The notes beneath the pieces are model-generated. The model made no database searches and was not told where the DNA came from. It saw nothing but the letters and a program-made list of their open reading frames with translations. Below, in pieces: positions 16,758 through 26,010 of a stretch of 64,000 bases of DNA; within the stretch, counting starts at the first letter, position 1; each line of letters begins with the position of its first letter. The stretch is from assembly GCF_003610295.1 (NCBI RefSeq), contig NZ_RAPV01000001.1:1798001-1862000 (forward strand). The letters run 5' to 3'. The stretch is from Paraburkholderia sp. BL23I1N1. Its GTDB lineage: Bacteria > Pseudomonadota > Gammaproteobacteria > Burkholderiales > Burkholderiaceae. A program made the translations under genes and the position numbers.

Positions 16758-18290
16758 ATGATCCCGATGACGATGATTGGCAAGGTGCGGCGGATGTTCC
16801 ACCGCCAGAACAAGTCGGTACGCGAGATAGCGCGTCTCACAAGCCTGTCACGCAACACGATTAGCAAATATCTGAACATGGATGTTCAGGAGGAACCGAA
16901 GTATCAGCGGCGCTCGCAGCCGACCCGGCTAACGCCGTTTCATGAGGTGCTGGTGCAGGCGCTCAGTGTCGACGCGCGGCGACCGAAGAAGGAGCGGCGC
17001 ACCGCCTGGATGCTGTTCCAGGAGATCAAGGGCGGCGGCTACGACGGCTGTTACTCGCGGGTCACCGATTTCATCCGGGCCTGGCGGCAAAGCGAAGGCA
17101 AGGCGGTTTTGAAGTCGGCGTTTGTGCCGTTGCGATTCGAGCTGGGCGAGGCATTCCAGTTTGACTGGTCCGAGGAAGGACTGGTTGTCGGCGGCATTTA
17201 CCGCAAGCTGCAGGTGTCGCACATGAAGCTGTGTGCGTCGCGGGCGTTCTGGCTGGTTGCCTATCCGAGCCAGGGGCACGAGATGCTGTTCGATGCCCAT
17301 ACGCGCTCGTTCGCCGCTTTCGGCGGAGTGGCCCGCCGGGGCATCTACGACAATATGAAAACGGCCGTAGACAAGGTTCACAAAGGCAAGGGCCGCACGG
17401 TCAATCCGCGTTTCGCAGTGATGTGCTCGCACTACCTGTTCGATCCGGACTTCTGCAACGTCGCCAGTGGCTGGGAGAAAGGCATCGTCGAGAAGAACGT
17501 GCAGGACAGCCGTCTGCGCATCTGGATTGAGGCGCGTGCGCAACGCTTCGGCAGTTTCGCTGATCTGAATGCATGGCTGGCGACCCGGTGCCGGTCGTTG
17601 TGGGATCAGGTGAAGCATCCGGACTATCGTGACCTGAGCGTCGCCGACGTGTTCGAGCAGGAGCGCGCCCATCTGATGCCGATGCCGACACCGTTCGACG
17701 GTTATGTTGAGCGTGCGGCACGCGTTTCGTCGACCTGCCTGGTGGTGATTGGCCGCAATCGCTACTCGGTGCCATGCGAATTCGCAGGCCAGATGCTCAG
17801 CACGCGGCTCTATCCTGGCCATGTTGTGGTGGTGGGCGACGACGCCGTGGTGGCCGAACACGATCGACTGGCCGACGAAGGACTGGTGCGATACGAGTGG
17901 CAGCACTATATCCCGCTGATCCAGCGCAAGCCTGGCGCGCTGCGCAACGGTGCGCCGTTCCAGGATATGCCCGAGCCGCTGCAACGCCTGCGTCGGGCGT
18001 TACTACGCGAGCCAGGTGGTGACCGGGTAATGGCGAAGGTTCTGGCGCTGGTCCCGGAAAGCGGTCTGGATGCCATAGTGGTTGCAGTCGAACTCGCATT
18101 GGAGCAGGCGCCGCCCTCCGGGCGCGTGAGCGTCGAGCATGTGGTGAACGTGCTGTCGCGCATGCGCAGCGTGCAGATGCCGCCGAAGATCGATACTGCG
18201 CTACAACTGACAACACCGCCGCTGGCCGACACATCGCGCTACGACGGGCTGCGCCCGGCGCTGCAACAGCCGGAGGCCGGTCATGCGTGA
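16758..18290 (+). CDS. istA: IS21-family transposase IstA
   Basis: DDE transposase of the IS21 family, 510 residues. The N-terminal HTH ([20 protein letters not shown], about 17-36) recognises the terminal repeats. The rve-type integrase core has the first Asp in FQFDWSEE (about 135), the second Asp in [10 protein letters not shown] (about 195) and the Glu in [14 protein letters not shown] (about 240). The C-terminal part (about 330-400) has the Mu-type beta-barrel seen in IstA. I prefer the ATG at 16758; a TTG two codons upstream is possible. It overlaps istB by 8 bases. All expected catalytic residues are present, so the element may be active. Confidence 0.93.
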   Translation: MIPMTMIGKVRRMFHRQNKSVREIARLTSLSRNTISKYLNMDVQEEPKYQRRSQPTRLTPFHEVLVQALSVDARRPKKERRTAWMLFQEIKGGGYDGCYSRVTDFIRAWRQSEGKAVLKSAFVPLRFELGEAFQFDWSEEGLVVGGIYRKLQVSHMKLCASRAFWLVAYPSQGHEMLFDAHTRSFAAFGGVARRGIYDNMKTAVDKVHKGKGRTVNPRFAVMCSHYLFDPDFCNVASGWEKGIVEKNVQDSRLRIWIEARAQRFGSFADLNAWLATRCRSLWDQVKHPDYRDLSVADVFEQERAHLMPMPTPFDGYVERAARVSSTCLVVIGRNRYSVPCEFAGQMLSTRLYPGHVVVVGDDAVVAEHDRLADEGLVRYEWQHYIPLIQRKPGALRNGAPFQDMPEPLQRLRRALLREPGGDRVMAKVLALVPESGLDAIVVAVELALEQAPPSGRVSVEHVVNVLSRMRSVQMPPKIDTALQLTTPPLADTSRYDGLRPALQQPEAGHA

Positions 18291-19083
18291 TCTGATCGTC
18301 GAACTCAAACACTTGCGGCTGCACGGCATGGCTGCCGGCTGGGCCGAACTGCTTGAACAGGTGAATGTCGAGGCGGCGTCTTCGCAATGGCTGCTCGAAC
18401 GGCTGTTGCAGGCCGAGGTCGCGGATCGGGGCGTGCGTTCGGTCAGCCACCAGATGAACGCGGCGAAGTTCCCGGTGCATCGCGACATCGCCGGCTTCGA
18501 CTTCGATGGCTCGCCGGTCGACCGCCAGCTGGTCACGCAACTGGCCGGCATGACGTTCACGGAGGGCGCGCACAACCTGGTTCTGGTCGGCGGCCCAGGC
18601 TCGGGCAAGACGCATCTGGCGACCGCCATCGGCGTGTCCGGCATCATGCACCACGGCAAACGGGTGCGCTTCTACTCGACCGTGGATCTGGCCAACGCAC
18701 TGGAGCAGGAGAAGGCGCAGGGACGCGCCGGGAGGATCGCGGCGAGCCTGCTGCGCCTCGACCTGGTCATACTGGACGAACTCGGATATCTGCCCTTCAG
18801 CCAGGCCGGCGGGGCGTTGCTATTCCACCTGCTGAGTCGCCTGTACGAGCATACAAGCGTTGCGGTGACAACGAATCTGGACTTCGCCGAATGGTCCAGT
18901 GTGTTCGGCGACGCGAAGATGACCACGGCATTGCTGGACCGGCTGACGCACCACTGCCACATCGTGGAAACCGGCAACGAAAGCTACCGTTTCCGCCATA
19001 GCAGCGCCAGTGCAAAGAAGCGTATCCGTTCGCGTGAAGCAGCGCGCAGAGCCGACGGTGCGAGCGAGAACGAATCGGCTTGA
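18283..19083 (+). CDS. istB: IS21-family helper ATPase IstB
   Basis: DnaC-like AAA+ helper of IS21 transposition, 266 residues. It has the Walker [12 protein letters not shown] at about 102, the Walker [13 protein letters not shown] at about 162, and sensor 1 [12 protein letters not shown] at about 200. The C-terminal [12 protein letters not shown] tail is typical. It overlaps istA and shares its promoter. It is intact, with no truncation or missing motif. Confidence 0.93.
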   Translation: MRDLIVELKHLRLHGMAAGWAELLEQVNVEAASSQWLLERLLQAEVADRGVRSVSHQMNAAKFPVHRDIAGFDFDGSPVDRQLVTQLAGMTFTEGAHNLVLVGGPGSGKTHLATAIGVSGIMHHGKRVRFYSTVDLANALEQEKAQGRAGRIAASLLRLDLVILDELGYLPFSQAGGALLFHLLSRLYEHTSVAVTTNLDFAEWSSVFGDAKMTTALLDRLTHHCHIVETGNESYRFRHSSASAKKRIRSREAARRADGASENESA

Positions 19084-19095
19084 TCGTCGCTTGCC

Positions 19096-19144
19096 GCGCA
19101 GTGGAAGCCGCTACGGGCTACGCCCTTCGCAGCTTCCACTGCGC
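19096..19144. terminator. Perfect 13-bp inverted repeat after istB
   Basis: GCGCAGTGGAAGC (19096-19108) pairs with GCTTCCACTGCGC (19132-19144). The loop contains a nested GGGC/GCCC pair. It lacks a U-tract but lies just after istB, so it probably ends or dampens transcription leaving the element. Confidence 0.5.
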
Positions 19145-19232
19145 AATGCATCCTCATACGAAGGAGGACAACTACTCCGGAAACCCATACACTTATCCAC
19201 AACCGGCCCTTCTTCAGGCCGGTCTCCACCCC

Positions 19233-19278
19233 GGCTCAAAGCTCGATCGGCGCGGTGGCTCAGAATTCATTCGGCGCG
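19233..19278 (-). repeat. IS21 right-end repeats R2 and R1
   Basis: Two direct 22-base sites, GGCTCAAAGCTCGATCGGCGCG (19233-19254) and GGCTCAGAATTCATTCGGCGCG (19257-19278), both inverted relative to the left-end repeat. A GTG at 19255 inside this end opens the frame of the downstream gene fragment. Confidence 0.7.
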
Positions 19279-19282
19279 GACA

Positions 19283-19596
19283 AGATTATTGCGCTGGCAG
19301 TAGAAATGCGCCGCGACTATGCAGCGGCGACGCGCAATCCGCGCTATATGGCCGATGATCATGGTGAATGGCTCCAGCAGCGCGTCAAGTCGGAGATGAT
19401 GTCGTTGCGCACGCGGTATAGCGCGGGGCAACTTGATATCGATGGAATCTCGTTTCTTATGATGTGCCTGGACCGGCTCGACGAGATGAATGGGAATCGC
19501 CCCATCGGTTCGGAGGATCGGGCCGCCTATCTCAAGGGGTGCATGTATGACATCACTGACCGTTGCTTACATCGCTTCGCGAGGCCGCGCAAATGA
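19283..19596 (+). pseudogene. C-terminal part of the DUF4297/ABC-3C effector after the IS21 insertion
   Basis: About 104 residues, from KIIALAVEMRRDYAAATRNP to the stop at 19596, all helical, with a conserved-looking MSLRTRYSAGQLDIDGISFL segment. It fits an ABC-3C effector C-terminal domain, which is thought to contact the middle component. Joined to the 5' part at 15769-16680 it gives a protein of roughly 400 residues, the expected size of a nuclease plus C-terminal domain. The IS21 end offers a GTG at 19255 in frame but no clear ribosome binding site. Its stop overlaps the next start in ATGA, showing that it was the first cistron of the operon. Confidence 0.7.
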
Positions 19597-20141
19597 GATC
19601 GCTGGATCGGCTCGGCACCCGGCCCGCCAGTCTGCCGCTGGTGGCTGATGATGTCGTCGAATTTCATGCCGCTCGCCTGCTGCTGCTTTTAAAGCTGTGC
19701 GGTACGGCAGGACGGATCGACGGTCTCACCAAGATGGCAAAGCTTGATTTCTTCGTCCGGTATCCTGAGTTCTTTGATATGGCGTGCCAGCAGACGGGCA
19801 CGACGTCCCGGGTTGGCGATGCCGTCGAGTCGGCAATGGTCCGGCACCACTACGGGCCGTGGGACAAGCGGTACTACCATGTACTGGCCCATCTGGAAGC
19901 GAGGAATTTAATAGCTGTGACGAAAGAAAAGAATTCGTTCCGGATTGCATTGACAGATCTTGGACATGATCGGTCGGCACGCCTGGCCCAACTCGCGTCA
20001 TTTGCGCCCATTGCGGATCGTATGCGCGAGGTAAAGAAGGCCTTTGGTGGCAAAAGCGGATCGTCCCTGAAGAACATGATCTACAAAATATTTGATCGGG
20101 AAGTCGGGCAGCGTCGCCTCGGGGAGGTAATCGAATCGTGA
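19593..20141 (+). CDS. ABC-3C system middle component
   Basis: A 182-residue protein starting at ATG 19593, which overlaps the upstream stop (ATGA); its own stop overlaps the next start (GTGA). It is predicted to be a winged-helix-like, mostly helical protein with the segment RIDGLTKMAKLDFFVRYPEF, characteristic of the middle component of ABC-three-component systems, followed by YHVLAHLEARNLIAVTKE (wing region). In that model it links the nuclease effector to the ATPase. The family call rests on this motif and on the three-gene order, not on a search. Confidence 0.7.
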   Translation: MRSLDRLGTRPASLPLVADDVVEFHAARLLLLLKLCGTAGRIDGLTKMAKLDFFVRYPEFFDMACQQTGTTSRVGDAVESAMVRHHYGPWDKRYYHVLAHLEARNLIAVTKEKNSFRIALTDLGHDRSARLAQLASFAPIADRMREVKKAFGGKSGSSLKNMIYKIFDREVGQRRLGEVIES

Positions 20142-22048
20142 GTCAATCCTTCCTTTCGATCGGGCGCCTGACAAGGACACTTTTCAACGGACAAACCGAA
20201 GCCTTGACGTTTCTGCCTGGCGTCAACGTGCTAGTCGGTTCACCCAATACCGGAAAGACAAAGTGGCTCCAGACGCTTGATCACCTGCTGGGCGATCCGA
20301 CTTCAATCGACGCCACTTTTGACGAGCAACTGCTTGCGAAATACGACAGCGCGACCGTAGAACTGCTAGTTGGCGACGAATGCCTGTACGTTGAGCGGCG
20401 CTGGAAAGAGGCTGGTGGCAAGACAAAAATCTTCGTCAACAAGGAGGCGATGCCAGCGCGGGAATTCCAGCATCTTTTGCTTGGCAAACTCGGCATCCCG
20501 TTGCTGCATTTCCCGAAGGGCAACCCGTTGTCCGGTCAGACCTGGCCAGAGCTCAGTTTCCGCATGCTGTTGCGGCACATCTATCGGCAGCAACGTTTCT
20601 GGAGTGGCATTGCCGACATGCAGCCAGAGGCGGAGCAGCACGCCTGTCTGCTGCAGTTTCTTGGTCTGGCTGAGAACATCTACACCGAGGAGTACGGGGA
20701 GCTGGTAAAAATGCGGCTCGCGGCTGAGCGTCTTGCCGCGAGGCGCGAGCAGTACGGATCGACACTCAACGAGCTGGCTGGCGACCTGTTGGCAGAAGGC
20801 GGTGATGAGGTACTCGTGACGGCCGATACAGTGGAACGAGCGGAAAAGCAGCTGGAACACGACCTTGATGAGATTCGGCGCAAGCGAATCCTGACACTTT
20901 CCGACGGCCGGGACAGAGCCGTGCCGGTGCAGGAGCGAGGGCGCGTCGAGGAACTGAGCGAAAGGCGTGCTCTGCTTATCGCTGAGCGAGAGGACGCATT
21001 CAAGCAGGCCAGGGCAACGCAGGAACGCCTCGACGAAATGCGGCGCTACCGGACTGATCTGAGCGATGAACTCGCGCGGTTGAGTCGGGCGGAGGACGCC
21101 GGCGCCGTGTTGGCCGATCTGAAGATCACGCATTGTCCCGCATGCGATCAGCCGGTTGCGCCAGCAAAGGTTGAAGATGATGCTCACTGTCATCTTTGCC
21201 ATCAGACGCTGCCGATAGATCCGGTCATAGAAGGGCTGGGCGCTACCCGTTTGCGCTTCGAGGGCGACCGGCTCAATGGTGAGCTTGCCGAAGCCGACGC
21301 CTTGCTGGATGTGCTGGAACGGGAGGCGCAAAGGCTTGTACGCCAGCTTTCGGCGATTGATGAGCAGCTTGGAATGCTGGAAAACGAGCTTGCACCGGCA
21401 CGGCAAGCGGTCGCAGCGTTTGTCAGCCAGGAAATCAGCGCCATCGATATGACGATGGGCGAGCTCAGTGAACGCCAGAGGCAGGTAAGGCGATTGAAGG
21501 GGGCGCTCGAGCTGGGTGATCAACTGACGGAACAGATTGAGAAACTCGAGAAGCAGATAGCCCCGCTCCAGATCAAGGTTGACGAGAAGATGGCCGCGAC
21601 GGATTTCGGCGCCGCGGAGGAGGAGCTGGCAACCGGTATGCGTTTCTATCTTCAGGAACTCAATCGGCTGAAGCCGGGAGTGTGGAGGCACAGTGAGGTC
21701 GACGTGAACCTGTCGAGAACGGGCTTTAACATCAAGATCGGTTCGCGGCGCTGGAACTCAACACTGGGTGGCACAGACACGCTCTATTTCCTGATGGCGT
21801 ATCACTTCGGCTTACTGTGGTTGAGTGACAAGGGTCACGGACATTATCCGGGCCTATCGATTATCGACCTGCCCGGAGACTTTCTGGGTGAGTCGATCGA
21901 GGACAAGGAAAATTTTATCGTTCAGCCTTTCATCGATCTTCTGGCAAAGGAATCGTTTTCTGGCGCGCAGCTGATTATCACGGGGGCCTCCTTTCAGGGG
22001 CTGGGCGGGGCAAACCGTACGAAGCTCAACAAGGCCTTCCTGAGCTAA
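20138..22048 (+). CDS. Rad50/SMC-like ABC ATPase of the ABC-3C system
   Basis: A 636-residue ABC ATPase with split head domains. Walker A VGSPNTGKTKW is near residue 32. Long coiled coils (about 185-330 and 370-520) flank a zinc-ribbon hinge with two CxxC pairs, CPACDQP (about 333) and CHLCHQ (about 350). The C-terminal head contains a Walker B-like LSIIDLPGDFLGE at about 572 and LIITGASFQGLGG. Such ATPases sense or act on nucleic acids in conflict systems. GTG start, translationally coupled to the middle component. The gene is intact although the partner effector is split. Confidence 0.82.
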   Translation: MSQSFLSIGRLTRTLFNGQTEALTFLPGVNVLVGSPNTGKTKWLQTLDHLLGDPTSIDATFDEQLLAKYDSATVELLVGDECLYVERRWKEAGGKTKIFVNKEAMPAREFQHLLLGKLGIPLLHFPKGNPLSGQTWPELSFRMLLRHIYRQQRFWSGIADMQPEAEQHACLLQFLGLAENIYTEEYGELVKMRLAAERLAARREQYGSTLNELAGDLLAEGGDEVLVTADTVERAEKQLEHDLDEIRRKRILTLSDGRDRAVPVQERGRVEELSERRALLIAEREDAFKQARATQERLDEMRRYRTDLSDELARLSRAEDAGAVLADLKITHCPACDQPVAPAKVEDDAHCHLCHQTLPIDPVIEGLGATRLRFEGDRLNGELAEADALLDVLEREAQRLVRQLSAIDEQLGMLENELAPARQAVAAFVSQEISAIDMTMGELSERQRQVRRLKGALELGDQLTEQIEKLEKQIAPLQIKVDEKMAATDFGAAEEELATGMRFYLQELNRLKPGVWRHSEVDVNLSRTGFNIKIGSRRWNSTLGGTDTLYFLMAYHFGLLWLSDKGHGHYPGLSIIDLPGDFLGESIEDKENFIVQPFIDLLAKESFSGAQLIITGASFQGLGGANRTKLNKAFLS

Positions 22049-22351
22049 AGGGCAGAAGCTGAAGCGATCTGTCGGCCGACGCAAGCGCGGTTTGACGAAC
22101 GCGTCGTTCGTCCACAACGTCAGATGCATCCAGCCGATCCTGTTCGTCACGATCTGACATGCGAACAGGAAGATCGACATATCCACGAGCGCAGCACACC
22201 CGACGAACACGTCGCTGGGATCACGCGACAAATAGCGCTCGCGGTCTTTTGCGCGCTGGCTCGCGCGACCGACCGGAATTCTTTAGACGGGAACAACGTT
22301 GCACCGCCCAGGCGGACCACTATAGTGACAGGAAGAGAATAACTAAGGACT
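22049..22351. other. Intergenic stretch after the ABC ATPase gene, nothing recognised
   Basis: About 300 bases with only short, low-quality frames on both strands. No terminator hairpin with a T-run was seen directly after the stop at 22048. Confidence 0.4.
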
Positions 22352-22581
22352 AAGCCACCTCAGTCGGCGACCCGTATGTTCAGATTTCCACCGCATTGAC
22401 CGATATCGAGGAGTGGGGGATCGCGCTGACCTCGTCCAATGTGGCCGGCGAGGGCGCAAGCCAGTGCATGCAGTTTCGGACAGCTTGGGTCAGCGCGCCG
22501 GTGTTCGACTATCCGATCGCTGGCGCTGTGCCGCTTGGCCTCTACCAAGGTCACGAGCTGTATGTCCGCCACGGGTTCTAA
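22352..22581 (+). pseudogene. Remnant of an unknown protein gene (3' end)
   Basis: After a TAA at about 22351 a frame reads 75 codons with strong protein character (GDPYVQISTALTDIEEWGIA, SAPVFDYPIAGAVPLGLYQG) to a stop at 22581, but lacks an upstream start with a ribosome binding site. The only internal ATG leaves a small part. It looks like the C-terminal end of a larger deleted gene; family unknown. Confidence 0.4.
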
Positions 22582-22630
22582 TCTACGCCGGCTATCGCGT
22601 TGAGCCTCCCGAGCAGGAGTGCGCGACATA

Positions 22631-22656
22631 GCGTCCGGGTTGCAGCACCCGGACGC
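22631..22656. repeat. Perfect 10-bp inverted repeat
   Basis: GCGTCCGGGT (22631-22640) and ACCCGGACGC (22647-22656) with a 6-base loop. There is no T-run on either side, so it is a palindromic element or weak terminator between the gene remnant and the PHP-ATPase gene. The remaining bases to 22926 hold no gene; the promoter of the next operon should lie there. Confidence 0.55.
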
Positions 22657-22926
22657 GCGGCGGACTCAGCGGAAATGAATCTCCGCGAAGCATGATTTTC
22701 CGCGCCCATGGCGCCCCTCGGACAATCATGTCCAAAGTTCAGGCGGGCGTTGCTATGGCAACACTTCATCGTGTTACATTTATTGCCGAACAAGAAAGGC
22801 CGGCGGCTGGCTGTGCGCCATACCGATTGAGTCGGAGCGTGCGCCCCGAGGGGTGCTGCTGAGGCGGGTTCGGACGCGGAACAGTGCGCCCGCGGAAGCC
22901 GAGAACATAAAAACATGGGGCTGAGC

Positions 22927-25900
22927 ATGTCCAATGAGAGAATCGGATCGACATGGAAGAAGTGGGATCTCCACGTCCACACTCCTGCATCAATCGTCAA
23001 CAACTACCCTGGAAAGCTAGAGGAGGCGTGGGAAGCCTTTTTCTCGGATCTCGAAGCGCTCCCGCCTGATTTTAAGGTTATCGGCATCAACGATTACCTG
23101 TTCGTCGACGGCTATGAGCGAGTGCTCAAAGCAAAGCGTGAAGGCGGCCGTCTGAAAAATCTGGATTTGATCCTGCCTGTTGTTGAGCTCCGGCTCGACA
23201 AATTCGGCGGCGTGGTCAAGGAGGGAAAAGGTGGTTTCACTCAATCAGGGTGGAGCCGTATCAATCTGCATGTGATTTTCGATCAAGTCGAGCCAGCGCT
23301 GATCCGAGAGCAGTTTCTGAGCGCGATCAGCCCCGACTACAAGCTCATTGCGGGTGCCGAAGCTGCCGGAGGGACGTGGGGCGGGGTGATCACCCCCGAG
23401 AATCTTACCGCATTGGGTCAGGCGATCATTGATTCGGTTCCCGCCGACAAACGGGATGCTTTTGGTTCACCACTGAAAGAGGGGTTCAACAATCTCAACG
23501 TGGGTTTTGAGCGCGTGAAATTGGCCCTGTCCAAACCACTTTTGGCCGATCGCCATCTTCTCGCCATCGGCAAGACCGAATGGGAGAACCTCAAGTGGGA
23601 CGACCATACGATCGCTGAGAAGAAGAGCGTCATCAACGAGGCCGATCTTGTATTCACGGCCGCGGAGAATCCCGAGGCGTATTTGAAAGGGCGGAATAAG
23701 CTGCGAGAGTCAGGGGTAAACGCCGCCCTGTTGGACTGCTCCGACGCTCACCACCTACGCAACACCGAACACAAGGATAGGATCGGCAATTGCTTCACTT
23801 GGATCAAGGCGGATGCCACTTTCTCTGGTCTTGCTCAGGCGATATACGAGTTCGATGATAGGGTTTATGTAGGTGACGTCCCGCCCAAGAGGCAGTTGGT
23901 CGAAAGAAATCGGACGAAATACGCTTCGGCCATCCGCATTGGCAAGAAGCCGGGCTCGACCCTAACCGACACATGGTTCGATGTCGATCTGCCGTTGAAC
24001 GCCGATTTAGTGGCCATCATCGGCAACAAGGGAAGCGGAAAGAGCGCGCTTTCTGACATCATTGCGCTTGTCGGCGACACTAAGAACCATGGCGGTTTTT
24101 CTTTTCTCAACGACAACAGGTTTCGCAACCCAAAAGGGCGTTTGGCGCAGCACTTCGTCGGAACCCTCGTTTGGCAGGATGGGAACCAATCCAAGCGGGA
24201 TCTTGATGAGGATCCCCAGGCGAGCAGCGTGGAGCGCGTGAAGTATCTGCCGCAAAGCTACCTTGAAACCCTTTGCAACGAGCTCGGAGGGGGCGGGTCA
24301 TCGACATTCGACACTGAACTGCGAAAGATTATCTACTCCCACGTCCCCGAAGAGGATCAGCTTGGCAAAGCATCGATGGACGAGTTGCTCGACTTCAAGG
24401 TGGCGGAAATCAACGCGGCGAGGCAAAGCGTTCTTAATGAAATTTCCAAAATTAATGCCGAAATTCTTCTGACGCAGAAACGACTAACTCAGGAATTCAA
24501 GGTTGGACTGGAGGAGCAACTCGCCACCAAGAAGGCCGAGCTCGTGGCGTTGGAGGGGGCCAAGCCGGCGGAGATTGAAGATCCCGGCGCTTCCGCCACG
24601 GCACAGGTGGAATCACAGCAGGCGGCGGCGTTGATTCAAACGCTTGAACAGCAAGCGCAAGAGATCAGCAAGGAAGAGGCGACGCTTCGCGAGCGCAAGA
24701 GTCTGGCGGCGAAGAAGCAAGCGGTGTCAAAGCGAATTGTTCAAGCGCTCTCAAACCACCGCAAGACGCACGAGCTGTTCGTGGCGGAGTTGCAGGCGCT
24801 GCTCAACGAGCTGGACTCGGGGGTTAAGGTGGAGGATCTGGTCGAGCTCCGGATTGAATCCGCGCCGATCGACAATATCGCCACGGCGGTTGGCAATGAA
24901 ATTCTCGACATTGACGCCCAGCTTCAGAGCGCCGAACCCGGCAGCCTGATGAAGCGCAGGGAAGGCGTCGAGACTGCGATCGCGGCGACCAAGGGCAAAC
25001 TGGATGAGAAGCAGCGGTTGTTCATCCGTTATAAGGAGGCGCTAGCCGAGTGGGAAGGAGCCAAGGTCGATCTCGTTGGCAGCAAGGACAAGGTCAACAG
25101 CATCGCTTGGTTCGAGGCGGAGCTGGAAGGGCTGAACGCGCTGCCCAATAGACTAGCGGGGCTGCGCGCCAACCGAATCGAACTAACCAAGAAGATCCAC
25201 GAGCATATCGTCGCGACCGGCGACGAATACAAGCGCCTCTATGAACCCGTTCAAGCTTTTGTGAAATCGGCAGAAAAGATGGACATGTCTCTGCCGCTAG
25301 ACTTCGAGGTCAGGATCGAGGAGTCTCGATTCCAAGAACATTTTCTTGGGCGCCTCAACCGCCAGTCGCGGGGCTCTTTCTCAGGGGTCGATGACAGCAA
25401 TGAGCTCATGCGCGTCTTGTTGAGGGAGGCGAGCTTCGTCACTGCTGACGATGCGGTTGTGTTCGCCGAAAAAATTGATGACATGCTTCGCTATGACCGA
25501 CGAGACCAACAAGGGCGCGAAACACGGTTGGCGGATCAGTTGCGCCGGGGAGTCGAAGCGCAAGAACTCCTAGACTATCTATATGGACTCGCCTACCTTT
25601 CTCCGCGCTATTCGCTAACCTACGACAATCAGGAGATTGGGCAACTCTCTCCCGGCGAAAGAGGGCTGCTGCTGTTGGTTTTCTACTTGCTGGTTGACAA
25701 GGATGACATTCCCATCGTCATCGACCAACCCGAAGAGAACTTGGACAATCAGACCATCTATCGGATTCTGGTGAAGTGCATTAAGGCGGCCAAGGAACGT
25801 CGGCAGGTGATCATGGTCACCCACAACCCCAATCTAGCGGTAGTGTGCGACGCGGAGCAGATCATCTACGCACAGTGCAACAAAGCGGAGAGTCGCTTTA

Positions 25901-26010
25901 CATACGACTCTGGCGGCATTGAGAACCCAACGATCCGTGCCAAGGTGGTTCAGATTCTCGAAGGGACCGAGCCAGCCTTCAAGAATCGCCGCGTTAAATA
26001 TGGCCTTTGA
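22927..26010 (+). CDS. PHP-domain/SMC-type ATPase (TrlF-like), putative defense protein
   Basis: About 1027 residues. An N-terminal PHP phosphoesterase domain starts with KKWDLHVHTPAS (about 10-20) and includes LDCSDAHHLRN near 270, the metal-binding His/Asp motifs. An SMC/Rad50-like ATPase follows: Walker A VAIIGNKGSGKSALS (about 360), coiled coils (about 490-760), ABC signature IGQLSPGERG (about 905) and Walker B IPIVIDQPEENLDN (about 930), then VTHNPNLAVV. This architecture is annotated in databases as TrlF-family and occurs in defense islands. The ATG at 22927 is preferred; one four codons upstream is possible. It overlaps the next gene by 11 bases. Base composition looks AT-richer than the surroundings, a sign of transfer. 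Confidence 0.85.
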   Translation: MSNERIGSTWKKWDLHVHTPASIVNNYPGKLEEAWEAFFSDLEALPPDFKVIGINDYLFVDGYERVLKAKREGGRLKNLDLILPVVELRLDKFGGVVKEGKGGFTQSGWSRINLHVIFDQVEPALIREQFLSAISPDYKLIAGAEAAGGTWGGVITPENLTALGQAIIDSVPADKRDAFGSPLKEGFNNLNVGFERVKLALSKPLLADRHLLAIGKTEWENLKWDDHTIAEKKSVINEADLVFTAAENPEAYLKGRNKLRESGVNAALLDCSDAHHLRNTEHKDRIGNCFTWIKADATFSGLAQAIYEFDDRVYVGDVPPKRQLVERNRTKYASAIRIGKKPGSTLTDTWFDVDLPLNADLVAIIGNKGSGKSALSDIIALVGDTKNHGGFSFLNDNRFRNPKGRLAQHFVGTLVWQDGNQSKRDLDEDPQASSVERVKYLPQSYLETLCNELGGGGSSTFDTELRKIIYSHVPEEDQLGKASMDELLDFKVAEINAARQSVLNEISKINAEILLTQKRLTQEFKVGLEEQLATKKAELVALEGAKPAEIEDPGASATAQVESQQAAALIQTLEQQAQEISKEEATLRERKSLAAKKQAVSKRIVQALSNHRKTHELFVAELQALLNELDSGVKVEDLVELRIESAPIDNIATAVGNEILDIDAQLQSAEPGSLMKRREGVETAIAATKGKLDEKQRLFIRYKEALAEWEGAKVDLVGSKDKVNSIAWFEAELEGLNALPNRLAGLRANRIELTKKIHEHIVATGDEYKRLYEPVQAFVKSAEKMDMSLPLDFEVRIEESRFQEHFLGRLNRQSRGSFSGVDDSNELMRVLLREASFVTADDAVVFAEKIDDMLRYDRRDQQGRETRLADQLRRGVEAQELLDYLYGLAYLSPRYSLTYDNQEIGQLSPGERGLLLLVFYLLVDKDDIPIVIDQPEENLDNQTIYRILVKCIKAAKERRQVIMVTHNPNLAVVCDAEQIIYAQCNKAESRFTYDSGGIENPTIRAKVVQILEGTEPAFKNRRVKYGL

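Larger units (their letters stand above)
16681..19282 (+). mobile_element. IS21-family insertion sequence (istA/istB)
   Basis: A complete IS21-type element of about 2.6 kb. It has istA and istB overlapping by 8 bases. Its ends carry repeated transposase sites: CGCGCCGACTGAGAACTTAGCC at 16690-16711 on the left, and two inverted copies on the right at 19233-19254 and 19257-19278. I placed the tips at TGTAGGG (16681) and GGACA (19282) because the family usually ends in TG...CA. The tip-to-repeat distances differ (9 and 4 bases) and I see no clear target duplication, so either boundary may be off by several bases. It separates the two halves of the nuclease gene. Confidence 0.88.

Noticed and set aside
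20366..21691. A 441-codon minus-strand frame
   Set aside because: Opposite the Rad50-like ATPase gene; no recognisable motif.
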